DNA from: Microvirga antarctica
Lineage (GTDB): Bacteria; Pseudomonadota; Alphaproteobacteria; Rhizobiales; Beijerinckiaceae
Length of the DNA stretch: 64,000 nt
Assembly (NCBI RefSeq): GCF_017921815.1
Contig: NZ_JAGEMM010000002.1
Coordinates: 124,001-188,000, forward strand
Reading direction: 5' to 3'
The notes beneath the pieces are model-generated. The model did not search any database, was not told the DNA's origin, and saw nothing but the letters and a program-made list of their open reading frames with translations. A program made the translations under genes and the position numbers. Of the stretch, positions 51,756 through 61,781 are shown piece after piece (positions within the stretch are counted from its first letter, which is position 1; the number at the start of each line of letters is the position of its first letter).

Positions 51756-53489
51756 ATGGCTCAGAACCAATTGCGACTCGCGCTTGCACAACTCAACCCG
51801 GTCGTCGGCGATGTCGCCGGCAATGAGGCCAAGGCGCGCCAGGCGCGCGCTGAAGCTGCCCGTCTGGGCGCAGATCTCGTGATGTTTCCGGAGCTGTTTC
51901 TCGCCGGCTACCCGGCCGAGGATCTGGTTCTCAAGCCGGCCTTTCAGGACGTCTGTCGCGACGCCTGCGAGCGGCTTGCCCGCGAGACGGCCGATGGCGG
52001 GCCGGGGCTGCTGATCGGCTTGCCGTGGCGCGACGAGGGCGAGGTCTACAACGCCTATGCGCTGCTTGACGGCGGCACCATCACGGTGAGGTTCAAGGTC
52101 GATCTTCCCAATTACGGGGTTTTCGACGAGAAGCGCATTTTCGCCCCCGGCCCGCTGCCGGGGCCGGTGAATTTTCGTGGCATCCGCCTCGGCATTCCGG
52201 TCTGTGAGGATATCTGGACCGGCGACGTGGTCGAATGCCTGGCCGAAACCGGTGCCGAGATGCTGCTGGTCCCCAATGGGTCGCCCTATTGGCGCGGCAA
52301 GACCGAGGAGCGTTTCAATATTGCGGCCGCGCGCGTGACCGAGAGCGGCCTGCCGCTGGTCTATCTCAACGCGGTGGGCGGACAGGATGAACTGGTCTTT
52401 GACGGGGCCTCTTTCGCGCTGAACGCGGATTGCGCCCTCGTCGCCCAATTGCCCGCCAATGCCGAGGCCGTCGCGCTGACGGTTTGGACGAAGGGCGAGG
52501 AGGGCTGGACCTGCGGCACGGCGCCGATGGAGGTGATCGAGGAGGGCGACGAGGCGGATTACGCCGCGTGCGTGCTCGGGCTGCGCGATTACGTGGAGAA
52601 GAACCGGTTCCCGGGCGTGGTGCTGGGCCTGTCGGGCGGCATCGATTCGGCGATCTGCGCCGCCATGGCGGTGGATGCCCTCGGGCCGGAGCGCGTGCAT
52701 TGCGTGATGCTGCCCTATCGCTACACCTCGGGCGAGTCCCTGAAAGACGCCGAGGATTGCGCCAGGGCTCTGGGTGTTCGCTACGATACGCTGCCGATCG
52801 CTGCCGCGGTCGACGGCTTCGAGGAACTGCTGGCGCCGCTTTTCGCCGGCCGTCCGCGCGACATCACGGAAGAGAACCTCCAGAGCCGCGCCCGCGGCAC
52901 GATCCTCATGTCGATCTCCAACAAGTTCGGCTCCATGGTCGTGACCACCGGCAACAAGTCGGAGATGTCGGTCGGCTACGCGACCCTTTATGGCGACATG
53001 AATGGCGGCTTCAACCCGATCAAGGATCTCTACAAGATGGAGGTCTATCGCCTGTCGGCCCTGCGCAATCATTGGAAGCCTGACGGCGCGCTCGGGCCGG
53101 ACGGCGTCGTTATCCCGCAGAACATTCTGGCGAAGGCGCCCACTGCCGAATTGCGCGAGAACCAGACCGATCAGGATTCCCTTCCGCCCTACGACGTGCT
53201 CGACGATATCCTGCGGGGACTGGTGGAGGAGGAATTGCGCGTCTCCGATATCGTGGCCAGGGGTCATGATCTCGAGACCGTCAAGAAGGTCGAGCGGTTG
53301 CTCTATCTCGCGGAATACAAGCGCCGGCAATCGGCGCCCGGCGTGAAGGTCACCCGCAAGAATTTCGGCCGCGACCGCCGCTATCCGATCGTCAACCGCT
53401 TTCGCGACCAGGGCGAGGTGGCCTCAACGCCTGATCGGGCGCTGATGCGCGCAAACGGGGTGCCCAAGGTCGGCTCCATCGACATGTGA
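51756..53489 (+). CDS. nadE: Glutamine-dependent NAD+ synthase
   Basis: 577 residues. It amidates nicotinate adenine dinucleotide with ammonia from glutamine. The N-terminal nitrilase-type glutaminase (about 1-260) has the triad Glu in FPELFLAGYPAED, Lys in RFKVDLPNYGVFDEKR, and Cys in GIPVCEDIW. The C-terminal synthetase has the ATP loop LGLSGGIDSAICAAMA and TTGNKSEMSVGYATLYGD. ATG 51756 is chosen; the frame's earlier start at 51714 has no family match. Confidence 0.95.
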   Translation: MAQNQLRLALAQLNPVVGDVAGNEAKARQARAEAARLGADLVMFPELFLAGYPAEDLVLKPAFQDVCRDACERLARETADGGPGLLIGLPWRDEGEVYNAYALLDGGTITVRFKVDLPNYGVFDEKRIFAPGPLPGPVNFRGIRLGIPVCEDIWTGDVVECLAETGAEMLLVPNGSPYWRGKTEERFNIAAARVTESGLPLVYLNAVGGQDELVFDGASFALNADCALVAQLPANAEAVALTVWTKGEEGWTCGTAPMEVIEEGDEADYAACVLGLRDYVEKNRFPGVVLGLSGGIDSAICAAMAVDALGPERVHCVMLPYRYTSGESLKDAEDCARALGVRYDTLPIAAAVDGFEELLAPLFAGRPRDITEENLQSRARGTILMSISNKFGSMVVTTGNKSEMSVGYATLYGDMNGGFNPIKDLYKMEVYRLSALRNHWKPDGALGPDGVVIPQNILAKAPTAELRENQTDQDSLPPYDVLDDILRGLVEEELRVSDIVARGHDLETVKKVERLLYLAEYKRRQSAPGVKVTRKNFGRDRRYPIVNRFRDQGEVASTPDRALMRANGVPKVGSIDM

Positions 53490-53546
53490 GCCTGGCCGCC
53501 GGGTGCGGCCATTGCCACATTCTTCCGCCTTTGCCATAGGTTTTGC

Positions 53547-54887
53547 ATGAGCAAACCTGTCGTTCGTTTCGCGCCGTCCCCCACGGGACGCATCCATATC
53601 GGCAACGCCCGTCAGGCGTTGATGAACGCCCTTTTCGCCCGCCGCGAGGGCGGGACGTTCGTCCTGCGTTTCGACGACACGGATCTCGGGCGCTCCAAGC
53701 GCGAATATGCGGATTCCATCGAAGTCGATCTCGCCTGGCTTGGCATTCCACCGGATGTGGTCGTCCGTCAGTCGGAACGGTTCGCGCTCTACGACGACGC
53801 GTCAGCGCGCCTGCGTGACATGGGCAGGCTTTATGCCTGCTACGAGACCGCGGAGGAGCTTGAGTTTCGCCGCAAGCGCCAGTTGGCCCGCGGCCTGCCG
53901 CCGGTCTACGACCGCGCGGCCCTCAAGCTGTCGGCCGAGGATCGCATTGCACTGGAAGCGGAAGGCCGCCGTCCCCATTGGCGTTTTCGCCTCGAGCATC
54001 GCAACGAGGTCTGGCAGGATCTGGTGCGGGGCCCGTCCCATGTGGACACGAGCTCCCTGTCCGATCCGATACTGGTGCGCGAGGACGGCACCTACCTCTA
54101 CACCCTGCCGTCTGTCGTCGATGACATCGCGCTTTCGATCACCCATGTGATCCGCGGTGAGGACCACGTCACCAATACGGCGGTGCAGATCCAGATCTTC
54201 GAGGCGCTGGGTCCGCATGTGCCGATTTTCGGGCACATCAACCTGCTGACCACGGCCTCGGGAGAGGGCCTGTCCAAGCGACTGGGCCATCTATCGCTGA
54301 CGAGCCTGCGCGAAGCCGGGCTCGAGCCGCAGGCCGTGGCCTCATTGGCGGTGCTGGTCGGATCGGCCGAGTCGGTCCGGCCGATTGCGGACCTTGACGA
54401 CTTGGCCCGGCTGATCGACTTCGACCATATCTCACGCTCCGCCGCCAAGTTCGACGAGCGCGAGCTGGAAAGCCTCAATGCCCGGCTGGTCCATGACATG
54501 CCCTACGAGAGGGTGAAGGACCGGCTGGCGGCTCTCGATGCGGATGGCGGAGAGGAGTTCTGGGAGGCCGTCAAGGGCAACCTTGCCAAGGTCGCCGATG
54601 CTCCGGCCTGGCACAGGGTGGCGTTCGGGCCGTTGGAGCCGGTCATCGTCGACCGGGTGTTCTGCGAAGCCGCCCGCGATGTGCTGCCGGCCGGTCCCTG
54701 GGATCTGACCACGTGGAAAACGTGGACGGAAGCCGTCAAGGCAGCGACGGGCCTCAAGGGCAAGGCGCTGTTCATGCCGCTGAGGCTTGCTCTCACAAGC
54801 CTCGAGCACGGGCCGGAACTGGCGACCCTGTTGCCACTCATCGGCCCGGAGCGGGCAAAGGCGCGCTTGTCCGGGGAGACGGCTTGA
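53547..54887 (+). CDS. gltX: Glutamyl-tRNA synthetase
   Basis: 446 residues. Class I signature [19 protein letters not shown] and the KMSKS-equivalent GLSKRLG are present; the C-terminal anticodon-binding half is short, as in the second GltX copy of many alphaproteobacteria. These genomes lack GlnRS and often encode two GltX enzymes, one charging tRNA-Gln for later amidation. Which tRNA this one uses is not decided from sequence. It follows nadE by 57 bases. Confidence 0.94.
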   Translation: MSKPVVRFAPSPTGRIHIGNARQALMNALFARREGGTFVLRFDDTDLGRSKREYADSIEVDLAWLGIPPDVVVRQSERFALYDDASARLRDMGRLYACYETAEELEFRRKRQLARGLPPVYDRAALKLSAEDRIALEAEGRRPHWRFRLEHRNEVWQDLVRGPSHVDTSSLSDPILVREDGTYLYTLPSVVDDIALSITHVIRGEDHVTNTAVQIQIFEALGPHVPIFGHINLLTTASGEGLSKRLGHLSLTSLREAGLEPQAVASLAVLVGSAESVRPIADLDDLARLIDFDHISRSAAKFDERELESLNARLVHDMPYERVKDRLAALDADGGEEFWEAVKGNLAKVADAPAWHRVAFGPLEPVIVDRVFCEAARDVLPAGPWDLTTWKTWTEAVKAATGLKGKALFMPLRLALTSLEHGPELATLLPLIGPERAKARLSGETA

Positions 54888-54906
54888 AGGCTGGTTGGTC
54901 CGGCTG

Positions 54907-56031
54907 TCAGTTGGTGTTGGGAACCGGGATCACGTCCGGCGAGATCACCCGCACCGTGCGCTTCTGCCCGGTGGCCGTCACCACATCCTTCTTGGCCCCT
55001 TCGCCCTGATTGACGATGCGGTTGCTCTCGATGGATTGCGGCCCGATGCCGGATGATTCGCGGCTGGCGGTCGGGGCGGCAGCGGCGGTTTCGGCGGCTT
55101 CCTTGGCCTCTTCCTGAACCTTTTTCTCGGCCGCCTTGCGGGCCTGGACGACCTTGGGGCGCGACAGCTCCTCGGCCTTCTCGGCCGTCACGATGATGTC
55201 GCCCTTGCGCTGTTCCAGCATGCTTTCGGCCCGCCGCAGAACGACGGCCCAACTCTCGTTGTCCTTCTTGCAGGCGCAGGAGCTGTCGAAAGCCTTGCGG
55301 AAGCGGAACGCGTTGGCGATCGACGTATAGGGGCGGCCGGAGATGGATACCGCCCGGTTGAGAGCGTCGTCCCCGCCCGGCGTGCCGAAGGCGATGGTTT
55401 CCGTGCCGGGGCAAAGAGCCTGGCACATTTCGTCGGCATTCTGCCGGCCGCCGGGAGCGACGGAGAGTGGGAAGAACGAGCCGTCGCAGGTGCGCACACA
55501 GACAAGCCGCCGCCCACCGGTCGCCGGCGCGTTGTTTTCCTCGGAAATGATCGGCTGCCCTTCGGGCATGATCTGTTGCTGGGGCTGTTGGGCGCGCGGC
55601 GGACCGAACAGGGTTTCGAAGAAGCCGCGCGGCTGCTCGACGGCGCAGGTCTGCTGGACCGCACTCATCAGCTGCCGCCGACGCAGTTCGATCTCGCCGG
55701 AATCCGGTGATTGGGCGGACGCGCGGGCGAAGTTTGATTCGAGCTGACGGATCCGCTGGGAAATGGCGCCGCATTCGGCCGGGGGGGAGCCGGACAGGAA
55801 GCCGAGCGGCCCGCGCTCACACCCGATGGACCGGTAATACCCCACCAGGCGACCGATCTCGACCCGAAGGCCTTCCGCAGCACCCGAAGGGGCCCGCCCG
55901 CCGCCGGCGTTGAGATTGGCGAGCTCGGCGCGGAAGCGCTGGCACTCGGCGGATTGCGCCAAGGCTGCCTCTCCGGCGGCCAGGAAGGCCGTGACTGCCA
56001 GGAGAGTGCGGAAAAAGTGACGTTTTTTCAT
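54907..56031 (-). CDS. DUF2865 exported protein
   Basis: 374 residues with a signal peptide (about 1-26, ending ALAQ). The N-terminal half is a cysteine-containing helical region (ECQRFRAELANLN). The DUF2865 core is RRLVCVRTCDGSFFPLS followed by ADEMCQALCPG and the ASCACK-like SSCACKKDNESW. An Ala/Lys/Glu-rich coiled tail follows. ATG 56031 marks the signal peptide; a frame reaching 56172 is an artefact. Known from Rhizobiales; function unknown. Confidence 0.9.
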   Translation of the reverse strand: MKKRHFFRTLLAVTAFLAAGEAALAQSAECQRFRAELANLNAGGGRAPSGAAEGLRVEIGRLVGYYRSIGCERGPLGFLSGSPPAECGAISQRIRQLESNFARASAQSPDSGEIELRRRQLMSAVQQTCAVEQPRGFFETLFGPPRAQQPQQQIMPEGQPIISEENNAPATGGRRLVCVRTCDGSFFPLSVAPGGRQNADEMCQALCPGTETIAFGTPGGDDALNRAVSISGRPYTSIANAFRFRKAFDSSCACKKDNESWAVVLRRAESMLEQRKGDIIVTAEKAEELSRPKVVQARKAAEKKVQEEAKEAAETAAAAPTASRESSGIGPQSIESNRIVNQGEGAKKDVVTATGQKRTVRVISPDVIPVPNTN

Positions 56032-56294
56032 AAGGCCTGTCGCAGCATTAAAAGGGGTCGGCCCACCTGATCCGCGGGCGTCGTCAATTGACGTCTCGAA
56101 AGCGGCCCCATTGTGATCGCGATCCGCTCCGGGCGGGAGGTGGCCCTCCAGCCGGTCGAATGCGCGTCCCACGAGAGGGCCGAAAGGAAGCGTTTACCGC
56201 GATCCGCCAGTCGGAGCAAATGACGTGACCGCGGGGCTCTCGTCAAAGGCCCGCTGCCTCCCCACATAGATCCCGATCTTTGGAGATGAGACGA

Positions 56295-56801
56295 ATGCTT
56301 GCGCGCCTTGTTCTGGTTTTCAGCCTCCTTGCCACCGCCACGACCGGTGCTGCGGCCCAGGAGCCGGATGTGATTTTCAAGAAGTCGACCGTATGGCGGG
56401 CGCTGACCCCCAACGACAAGCTCGCGGTCTATGGCCTCGACGATCCGAAGATCGAGGGCATCGCCTGTCACTACACAACCCCGGAGCGGGGCGGCATTTC
56501 GGGAACGCTGGGCGTGGCCGAGGAGGTCTCGGACATCTCGCTCTCGTGCCGGCAGACGGGGCCGATCCGGTTCAAGGAGAAGTTTGAGCAGGGCGACGAG
56601 GTGTTCAGCGAGCGCCGGTCGCTGATCTTCAAGCGCATGCATATTGTGCGAGGCTGCGACGCCAAGCGTAACTCATTGGTCTACATGGTCTATTCGGACC
56701 GCCCCATCGAGGGCTCGCCGAAGAATTCCACATCCAGCGTCCCGATCATGCCGTGGGGGGGCGAGGCCCCGGCCAAGTGCGGCGAGTGGGTGACCGGGTA
56801 G
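56295..56801 (+). CDS. creA: CreA-family exported protein
   Basis: 168 residues. Signal peptide about 1-20 (ending GAAAQ), then KLAVYGLDDPKIEGIACHYT, SDISLSCRQTGPI, SLIFKRMHIVRGCD and YMVYSDRPIEGSPKNS, all characteristic of the CreA family (DUF1131-like), whose role is unknown. ATG 56295 has ggag nine bases upstream; ATG 56286 is too close to it. Confidence 0.9.
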   Translation: MLARLVLVFSLLATATTGAAAQEPDVIFKKSTVWRALTPNDKLAVYGLDDPKIEGIACHYTTPERGGISGTLGVAEEVSDISLSCRQTGPIRFKEKFEQGDEVFSERRSLIFKRMHIVRGCDAKRNSLVYMVYSDRPIEGSPKNSTSSVPIMPWGGEAPAKCGEWVTG

Positions 56802-56812
56802 GGGCCGACCGT

Positions 56813-57136
56813 TCAGTTGGCGCAGGTGATCGAGACGGGCGGAACCGTCTCGGTGACGGCGACCCGCTCCACCGTCCCGGTGATTTCATCAGGCGCAATC
56901 TGGCGGAAAGAGACCGCATGGGAATAGCCCTGCGTTTCGCACCAGGTGTCTGCGACGGCCTGCCCGCAGGTATGACCGGAGACCAGGCATTCGGCGACGC
57001 CATAGCCGTCGTGGGCCGGGACGAGGAAGGTCGCTTCCGTCGCGGAGGCTTGGGTGGTCTTGGGGATCAGCGTCAGGGACGCAGCCCCCACAACCACGGC
57101 AGTGCCCAACCCGAGCATGGCATATGCGCGGCGCAT
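56813..57136 (-). CDS. Exported hypothetical protein
   Basis: 107 residues. Signal-anchor or signal peptide (hydrophobic about 7-24), then a short domain with ECLVSGHTCGQAVADTWCE, where three cysteines plus a terminal one could form two disulfides. ATG 57136 has gagg six bases upstream; ATG 57148 is an alternative. Its 3' end is 11 bases from convergent creA. No known family. Confidence 0.65.
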   Translation of the reverse strand: MRRAYAMLGLGTAVVVGAASLTLIPKTTQASATEATFLVPAHDGYGVAECLVSGHTCGQAVADTWCETQGYSHAVSFRQIAPDEITGTVERVAVTETVPPVSITCAN

Positions 57137-57425
57137 GAATGACCTCATCGTCTTGAAACTCGTCAGGGATTGTCGTCGGTGGGCGTGAATAAAGCTTAAA
57201 CGTGGCAATGAATTCTCAGTTTCGCCCGAAGGGTAAAAAAACCTGCCCGACTCGGCGGAACTTGACGGCCCATGCCTTTAAAGGCATTGATCTCGAATGA
57301 AAACGGCAACGATCCTCATTTCCCGGATTATTTGCAGCTAGCGCACCCGCTGGCTGGAGCCGTCTCGTTCTCATTTCACAGATCGAAACCATCCTCCGGC
57401 CCTCGGCCCGAAAAGGTATGGATTC

Positions 57426-58895
57426 ATGGCGGCCACGGTTCGGCTCCACAACACTCTGACGCGGTCAAAAGACGTGTTCGTTCCCATCGACGATGGCAAT
57501 GTGCGCCTCTACGTGTGCGGCCCGACCGTGTACGATTTCGCCCATATCGGCAACGCGCGGCCGATCATCGTGTTCGATCTCCTGTTCCGGCTGTTGCGCG
57601 ACCTCTATGGCCGCGATGCGGTCACGTATGTGCGCAACATCACGGATGTGGACGACAAGATTAACGCCCGCGCCGCCCGCGATTACCCGGAGCTGCCGCA
57701 TAACGACGCCATTCGTCGCGTCACCCGCAAGACCGAGAAGCAGTTCCACGCCGATATCCGCGCCCTTGGCGTGCTGATGCCCGATGAGGTCAACGAGGCC
57801 GGCAAGCCGCCGCGCCTCATCGAGCCGCGCGCGACCGATCACATTGCCGAAATGCGCATGATCATTGAGCGCCTCATCGCCCGCGGCGCGGCCTATGTGG
57901 CCGAGGACCATGTCCTGTTCAGCGTGGCTGCCATGGCGGGTCTCCCGAACGTCCCGAAATACGGCGCGTTCTCGAAACGCTCGCTGGATGAGCTTCTGTC
58001 CGGCGCGCGGGTCGATGTGGCCCCCTACAAGCGCGACCCGATGGATTTCGTGCTCTGGAAGCCGTCCGGCCCGCAGGACCCCGCCTGGCCGTCGCCCGGC
58101 GGAATCGCGACAGACGGCCGGCCCGGCTGGCATATCGAGTGCTCGGCCATGGCCTGGAAGCACCTGGTCGACGCCTTCGAGACGCGGCTGTCCTGCGAGG
58201 ATCCGGCTGCGCGCGAAATGTTCGACATCCATGGCGGGGGAATCGATCTGGTGTTTCCGCACCATGAGAACGAAATCGCCCAGACCTGCTGCGCGTTCGA
58301 CACGCCGCGCATGGCCAATGTGTGGATGCATAACGGTTTCCTGCAGGTGGAAAGCGAGAAGATGTCGAAGTCGCTCGGCAACTTCTTCACCATCGCGGAC
58401 CTGTTGCGCGACTGGCCGGGCGAAGCTTTGCGTTTCAACATGCTGCGCACCCATTACCGCCAGCCCATCGACTGGACGGTGCGGGGGCTGGAGGAGAGCG
58501 TGAAGACTCTCGATCGCTGGTACGGCCTGGCGGGGGAGGGCAAGGCCGTCGGCCTGTCGCAGCCCGTTCTTGAGGCTTTGGCCGACGATCTCAACACGCC
58601 CAAGATGCTGGCCGAGTTGCATGTGCTGGACGGGCAGGGGGCGTTTGAGGAATTGGGGGCCAATCTGCGGGCACTGGGATTTCTCAGTGACAGCCAGGAG
58701 GGCTGGAAACAGCGGCGTCAGCCGGCCATCGCGGTTGATGCAGCGCAGGTCGATGCGTTGATCGCCGCACGGGTCGCGGCGCGCGCTGAAAAGAACTGGG
58801 CTGAATCCGATCGCCTGCGCGACGAGATCGTGGCTCTGGGCGTGGTGCTGATGGACAGCAAGGACGGCACCACCACCTGGGAGGTGGCGCGATGA
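57426..58895 (+). CDS. cysS: Cysteinyl-tRNA synthetase
   Basis: 489 residues. Class I enzyme with zinc site and HIGN in [41 protein letters not shown], and KMSKS at [13 protein letters not shown]. The C-terminal anticodon domain is of usual size. It is followed after 28 bases by a GNAT gene and cimA, forming a likely three-gene unit. Confidence 0.96.
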   Translation: MAATVRLHNTLTRSKDVFVPIDDGNVRLYVCGPTVYDFAHIGNARPIIVFDLLFRLLRDLYGRDAVTYVRNITDVDDKINARAARDYPELPHNDAIRRVTRKTEKQFHADIRALGVLMPDEVNEAGKPPRLIEPRATDHIAEMRMIIERLIARGAAYVAEDHVLFSVAAMAGLPNVPKYGAFSKRSLDELLSGARVDVAPYKRDPMDFVLWKPSGPQDPAWPSPGGIATDGRPGWHIECSAMAWKHLVDAFETRLSCEDPAAREMFDIHGGGIDLVFPHHENEIAQTCCAFDTPRMANVWMHNGFLQVESEKMSKSLGNFFTIADLLRDWPGEALRFNMLRTHYRQPIDWTVRGLEESVKTLDRWYGLAGEGKAVGLSQPVLEALADDLNTPKMLAELHVLDGQGAFEELGANLRALGFLSDSQEGWKQRRQPAIAVDAAQVDALIAARVAARAEKNWAESDRLRDEIVALGVVLMDSKDGTTTWEVAR

Positions 58896-58923
58896 CCGGT
58901 TCTTCTCGCAAGGATCTTGACTG

Positions 58924-59433
58924 ATGGGACAGGCTCTTCCCAAACCCGGCCTGCGGCCGTTTCTCCCCGCCGATGTGCCCGTGCTGGCGAACATCGTCCG
59001 CGCGAGCATCGAGGAACTCACCGGCGAGGATTACAGCGAGGCCCAGCAGGACGCCTGGGCGTCCATGGCAGAGGCGGAATCCTTCGGCAAGCGGTTGGCG
59101 GAATCGCTGACGCTCGTTGCCACCATGGACGGCTCGCCGCTCGGCTTCATCACGCTCAAGGACAACGCCCTGATCGATCTGTTCTACGTGCATCCGGCCG
59201 TCGCCGGGCAGGGCGTCGGCACGATGCTGTTCGATGCGATCGTGACGCTTGCCACCGCGCGCTCCGCTACGCGGCTCACAGCCGAAGTCAGTGACAACGC
59301 CCAGCCATTTTTCCAGAAACGGGGCTTCCAGGCGCAGCGGCGGAACACGCTCACCATCGGCGACGAATGGCTTGCGAATACCACGATGGACAAAGTGCTG
59401 GCGGTTCCTGAGAGCGGAGCGATCGTGTCATGA
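58924..59433 (+). CDS. GNAT-family N-acetyltransferase
   Basis: 169 residues. Acetyl-CoA-binding motif A is FYVHPAVAGQGVGTMLFDAI, followed by a strand and the NAQPFFQKRGFQ helix-loop common to GNAT enzymes with small-molecule or protein N-terminal substrates. Substrate unknown. Its stop overlaps the cimA start (ATGA), so it is translationally coupled to citramalate synthase. Confidence 0.9.
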   Translation: MGQALPKPGLRPFLPADVPVLANIVRASIEELTGEDYSEAQQDAWASMAEAESFGKRLAESLTLVATMDGSPLGFITLKDNALIDLFYVHPAVAGQGVGTMLFDAIVTLATARSATRLTAEVSDNAQPFFQKRGFQAQRRNTLTIGDEWLANTTMDKVLAVPESGAIVS

Positions 59434-61025
59434 ACCGGGAACGCGTCTACCTGTACGACACGACCTTGCGCGACGGCGCGCAGACCACCGGCGTCGATTT
59501 CTCGTTCGACGACAAGCGCAGCATCGCGACCTTGCTCGATTCCGTCGGAGTGGATTACGTCGAGGGCGGCTATCCCGGCGCCAATCCCCTGGATACCCGG
59601 TTCTTTTCCGAAAAGCGCGTCTCGCATGCGCGGTTTGCCGCCTTCGGCATGACCAAGCGGGCCGGGCGCTCGGCCTCGAACGATCCGGGGCTTGCGGCCT
59701 TGCTCGACGCGAAGGCCGATGCGATCTGCTTCGTGGCGAAAGCGTCCGACTACCATGTCCGCGTGGCACTTGAGACGACCGCGGAGGAGAACCTCGCGGG
59801 CATTCGCGAAAGCATTGAGGCGGCACGCGAGAAGGGCCGCGAAGTGCTGCTTGATTGCGAGCATTTTTTTGATGGCTACAAGGCTGATCGCGATTACGCG
59901 CTGACCTGCGTGAAGACGGCCTACGAGGCCGGTGCTCGTTGGATCGTGTTGTGCGACACCAATGGCGGCACGATGCCCCACGAGGTGCTGACGATCGTGG
60001 CCGACGTGGCCGGCGTGGTGCCGGGCTCGAATCTCGGCATCCATGCCCATGACGATTGCGGCTGTGCGGTCGCCAATTCGCTGGCGGCGGTCGAATCCGG
60101 CGCGCGGCAGATCCAGGGCACGCTCAACGGATTGGGCGAGCGCTGCGGCAACGCCAATCTGGTCACGCTTATCGGCGCGCTGAAACTGAAGGATCAATAT
60201 GCCGAACGCTTTGAGATCGGCGTTAGCGACGAGGCCCTGAGCCAGCTGACGCATCTGTCGCGGCAGGTCGACGAAATTCTCAATCGGCAGCCGAACCGGC
60301 ACGCGCCGTTCGTCGGCGCCAGCGCCTTTGCGACGAAAGCCGGCATTCACGCCTCCGCCGTCCTGAAGGACCCGCACACCTACGAGCATGTGGAGCCCGA
60401 AACGGTGGGCAATGTGCGCCGCGTGCTGATCTCCGACCAGGGCGGGCAGTCCAATGTCCTGTCGGAGTTGAAGCGCCTCGGCTTCACGGTCGAAAAGGGC
60501 GATGTCCGCATCGCGAAGGTGCTCGAGGAGGTGAAGCGCAAGGAGTCCGAAGGCTTCGCGTTCGAGGGCGCCGACGCGTCCTTCTACGTGCTGGTCAAGC
60601 GGGTGCTCGGCGAAGTGCCGGCGTTCTTCCAGGTCGAGCGCTTTTCGGTCAATGTGGAGCGGCGCTACAATGCGGTGGGCGCGCTTGTCATGGCGTCCGA
60701 GGCCATCGTGAAGGTTCGGGTCGGCGACGAGGTCCTGATCTCAGCGGCCGAGGGCAACGGGCCGGTCAACGCCCTCGACGTTGCGCTTCGAAAGGACCTC
60801 GGCAAATACCAGGATCTGATCCAGGATCTCGAACTGACGGATTACAAGGTCAGGATCTATCAGGGCGGATCGGATGCGGTGACGCGGGTGCTGATAGAGT
60901 TCACGGACGGCAATGGCGACAGCTGGACGACCATCGGGGTCTCGCCCAACATCATCGACGCGTCATTTCAGGCGCTGACGGATTCCATCGTCTACAAGCT
61001 GCTGCGTTCCGGGGCCTCGCTCTAG
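59430..61025 (+). CDS. cimA: Citramalate synthase
   Basis: 531 residues. It condenses pyruvate and acetyl-CoA into citramalate, a threonine-independent entry to isoleucine. HMGL-like barrel: YDTTLRDGAQTTGVDFSFDD, HAHDDCGCAVANSLAAVESG and LNGLGERCGNANL with the catalytic acidic and histidine residues. The C-terminal LeuA-type regulatory domain binds isoleucine. Start residues TTGVDFS distinguish CimA from isopropylmalate and homocitrate synthases. It is convergent with the LOG gene, 28 bases apart. Confidence 0.93.
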   Translation: MNRERVYLYDTTLRDGAQTTGVDFSFDDKRSIATLLDSVGVDYVEGGYPGANPLDTRFFSEKRVSHARFAAFGMTKRAGRSASNDPGLAALLDAKADAICFVAKASDYHVRVALETTAEENLAGIRESIEAAREKGREVLLDCEHFFDGYKADRDYALTCVKTAYEAGARWIVLCDTNGGTMPHEVLTIVADVAGVVPGSNLGIHAHDDCGCAVANSLAAVESGARQIQGTLNGLGERCGNANLVTLIGALKLKDQYAERFEIGVSDEALSQLTHLSRQVDEILNRQPNRHAPFVGASAFATKAGIHASAVLKDPHTYEHVEPETVGNVRRVLISDQGGQSNVLSELKRLGFTVEKGDVRIAKVLEEVKRKESEGFAFEGADASFYVLVKRVLGEVPAFFQVERFSVNVERRYNAVGALVMASEAIVKVRVGDEVLISAAEGNGPVNALDVALRKDLGKYQDLIQDLELTDYKVRIYQGGSDAVTRVLIEFTDGNGDSWTTIGVSPNIIDASFQALTDSIVYKLLRSGASL

Positions 61026-61053
61026 GCCCGTCGGAACGCTCCCGGCGCAGCCT

Positions 61054-61701
61054 CTAGAACCGTTTCTCGATGTCGTCCTCGTTGGCCACCACGCCGGTGC
61101 GACGGGCGGAGGTCTCGAGCATCGGCAGCACGTCTTCGACGCGCTCGGCCACCAGGTAGTGGAGCTCGAGGCCGGGGCGAATGAAGCCCTGGTCGCGCAT
61201 ATGGGCGAACAGGGTCAAAAGGGGCTTCCAGAACCCGTTCGTGCTGAGCAGCAGGATGGGCTTGGTGTGCCGCCCCAGCTGCGCCCAGGTCATCTGCTCC
61301 ACCAACTCTTCGAGGGTGCCAATTCCGCCCGGCATCGCCACGAAGGCGTCGGCTTTTTCGAACATCAGCCTTTTGCGCGTGTGCATATCCTGCACGATGA
61401 TGGTTTCCTGGACGTCGTCGAGGAGCTTTTCGCGAGATTTGAGGAAATCCGGGATGATTCCGGTGACATGGCCGCCGTGGTCCAGCACAGCCTGCGCGAC
61501 GGTGCCCATCAACCCCACATTGCCGCCGCCGTACACGAGACTGATGCCGCATTCGGCCATATCCCGGCCTAATGCGGCCGCATTCTCGGCGAAAACAGGA
61601 TCATCCCCGAATCCCGATCCGCAATACACGCAAACGGATTTGATGACGGGCACGAAATCAGGGTTCGTGCGGAGTGATTCCCGCGTGGAGTCGTGGGGCA
61701 T
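61054..61701 (-). CDS. LOG-family cytokinin riboside 5'-monophosphate phosphoribohydrolase-like protein (TIGR00730)
   Basis: 215 residues, Rossmann-type fold. The family signature PGGIGTLEELVEQMTW is present with the N-terminal VCVYCGSGFG and YGGGNVGLMG. Such proteins release adenine-type bases from nucleoside monophosphates; in bacteria the physiological substrate is often uncertain. Single gene upstream of and divergent from the LysM gene. Confidence 0.93.
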   Translation of the reverse strand: MPHDSTRESLRTNPDFVPVIKSVCVYCGSGFGDDPVFAENAAALGRDMAECGISLVYGGGNVGLMGTVAQAVLDHGGHVTGIIPDFLKSREKLLDDVQETIIVQDMHTRKRLMFEKADAFVAMPGGIGTLEELVEQMTWAQLGRHTKPILLLSTNGFWKPLLTLFAHMRDQGFIRPGLELHYLVAERVEDVLPMLETSARRTGVVANEDDIEKRF

Positions 61702-61781
61702 TATTATTATCCTTACGGCCGTAGCCTTTTGAAAGATAAACGGTTTAAATGCACGAAAGTGCCAGATTGAGAAAAGGCGAC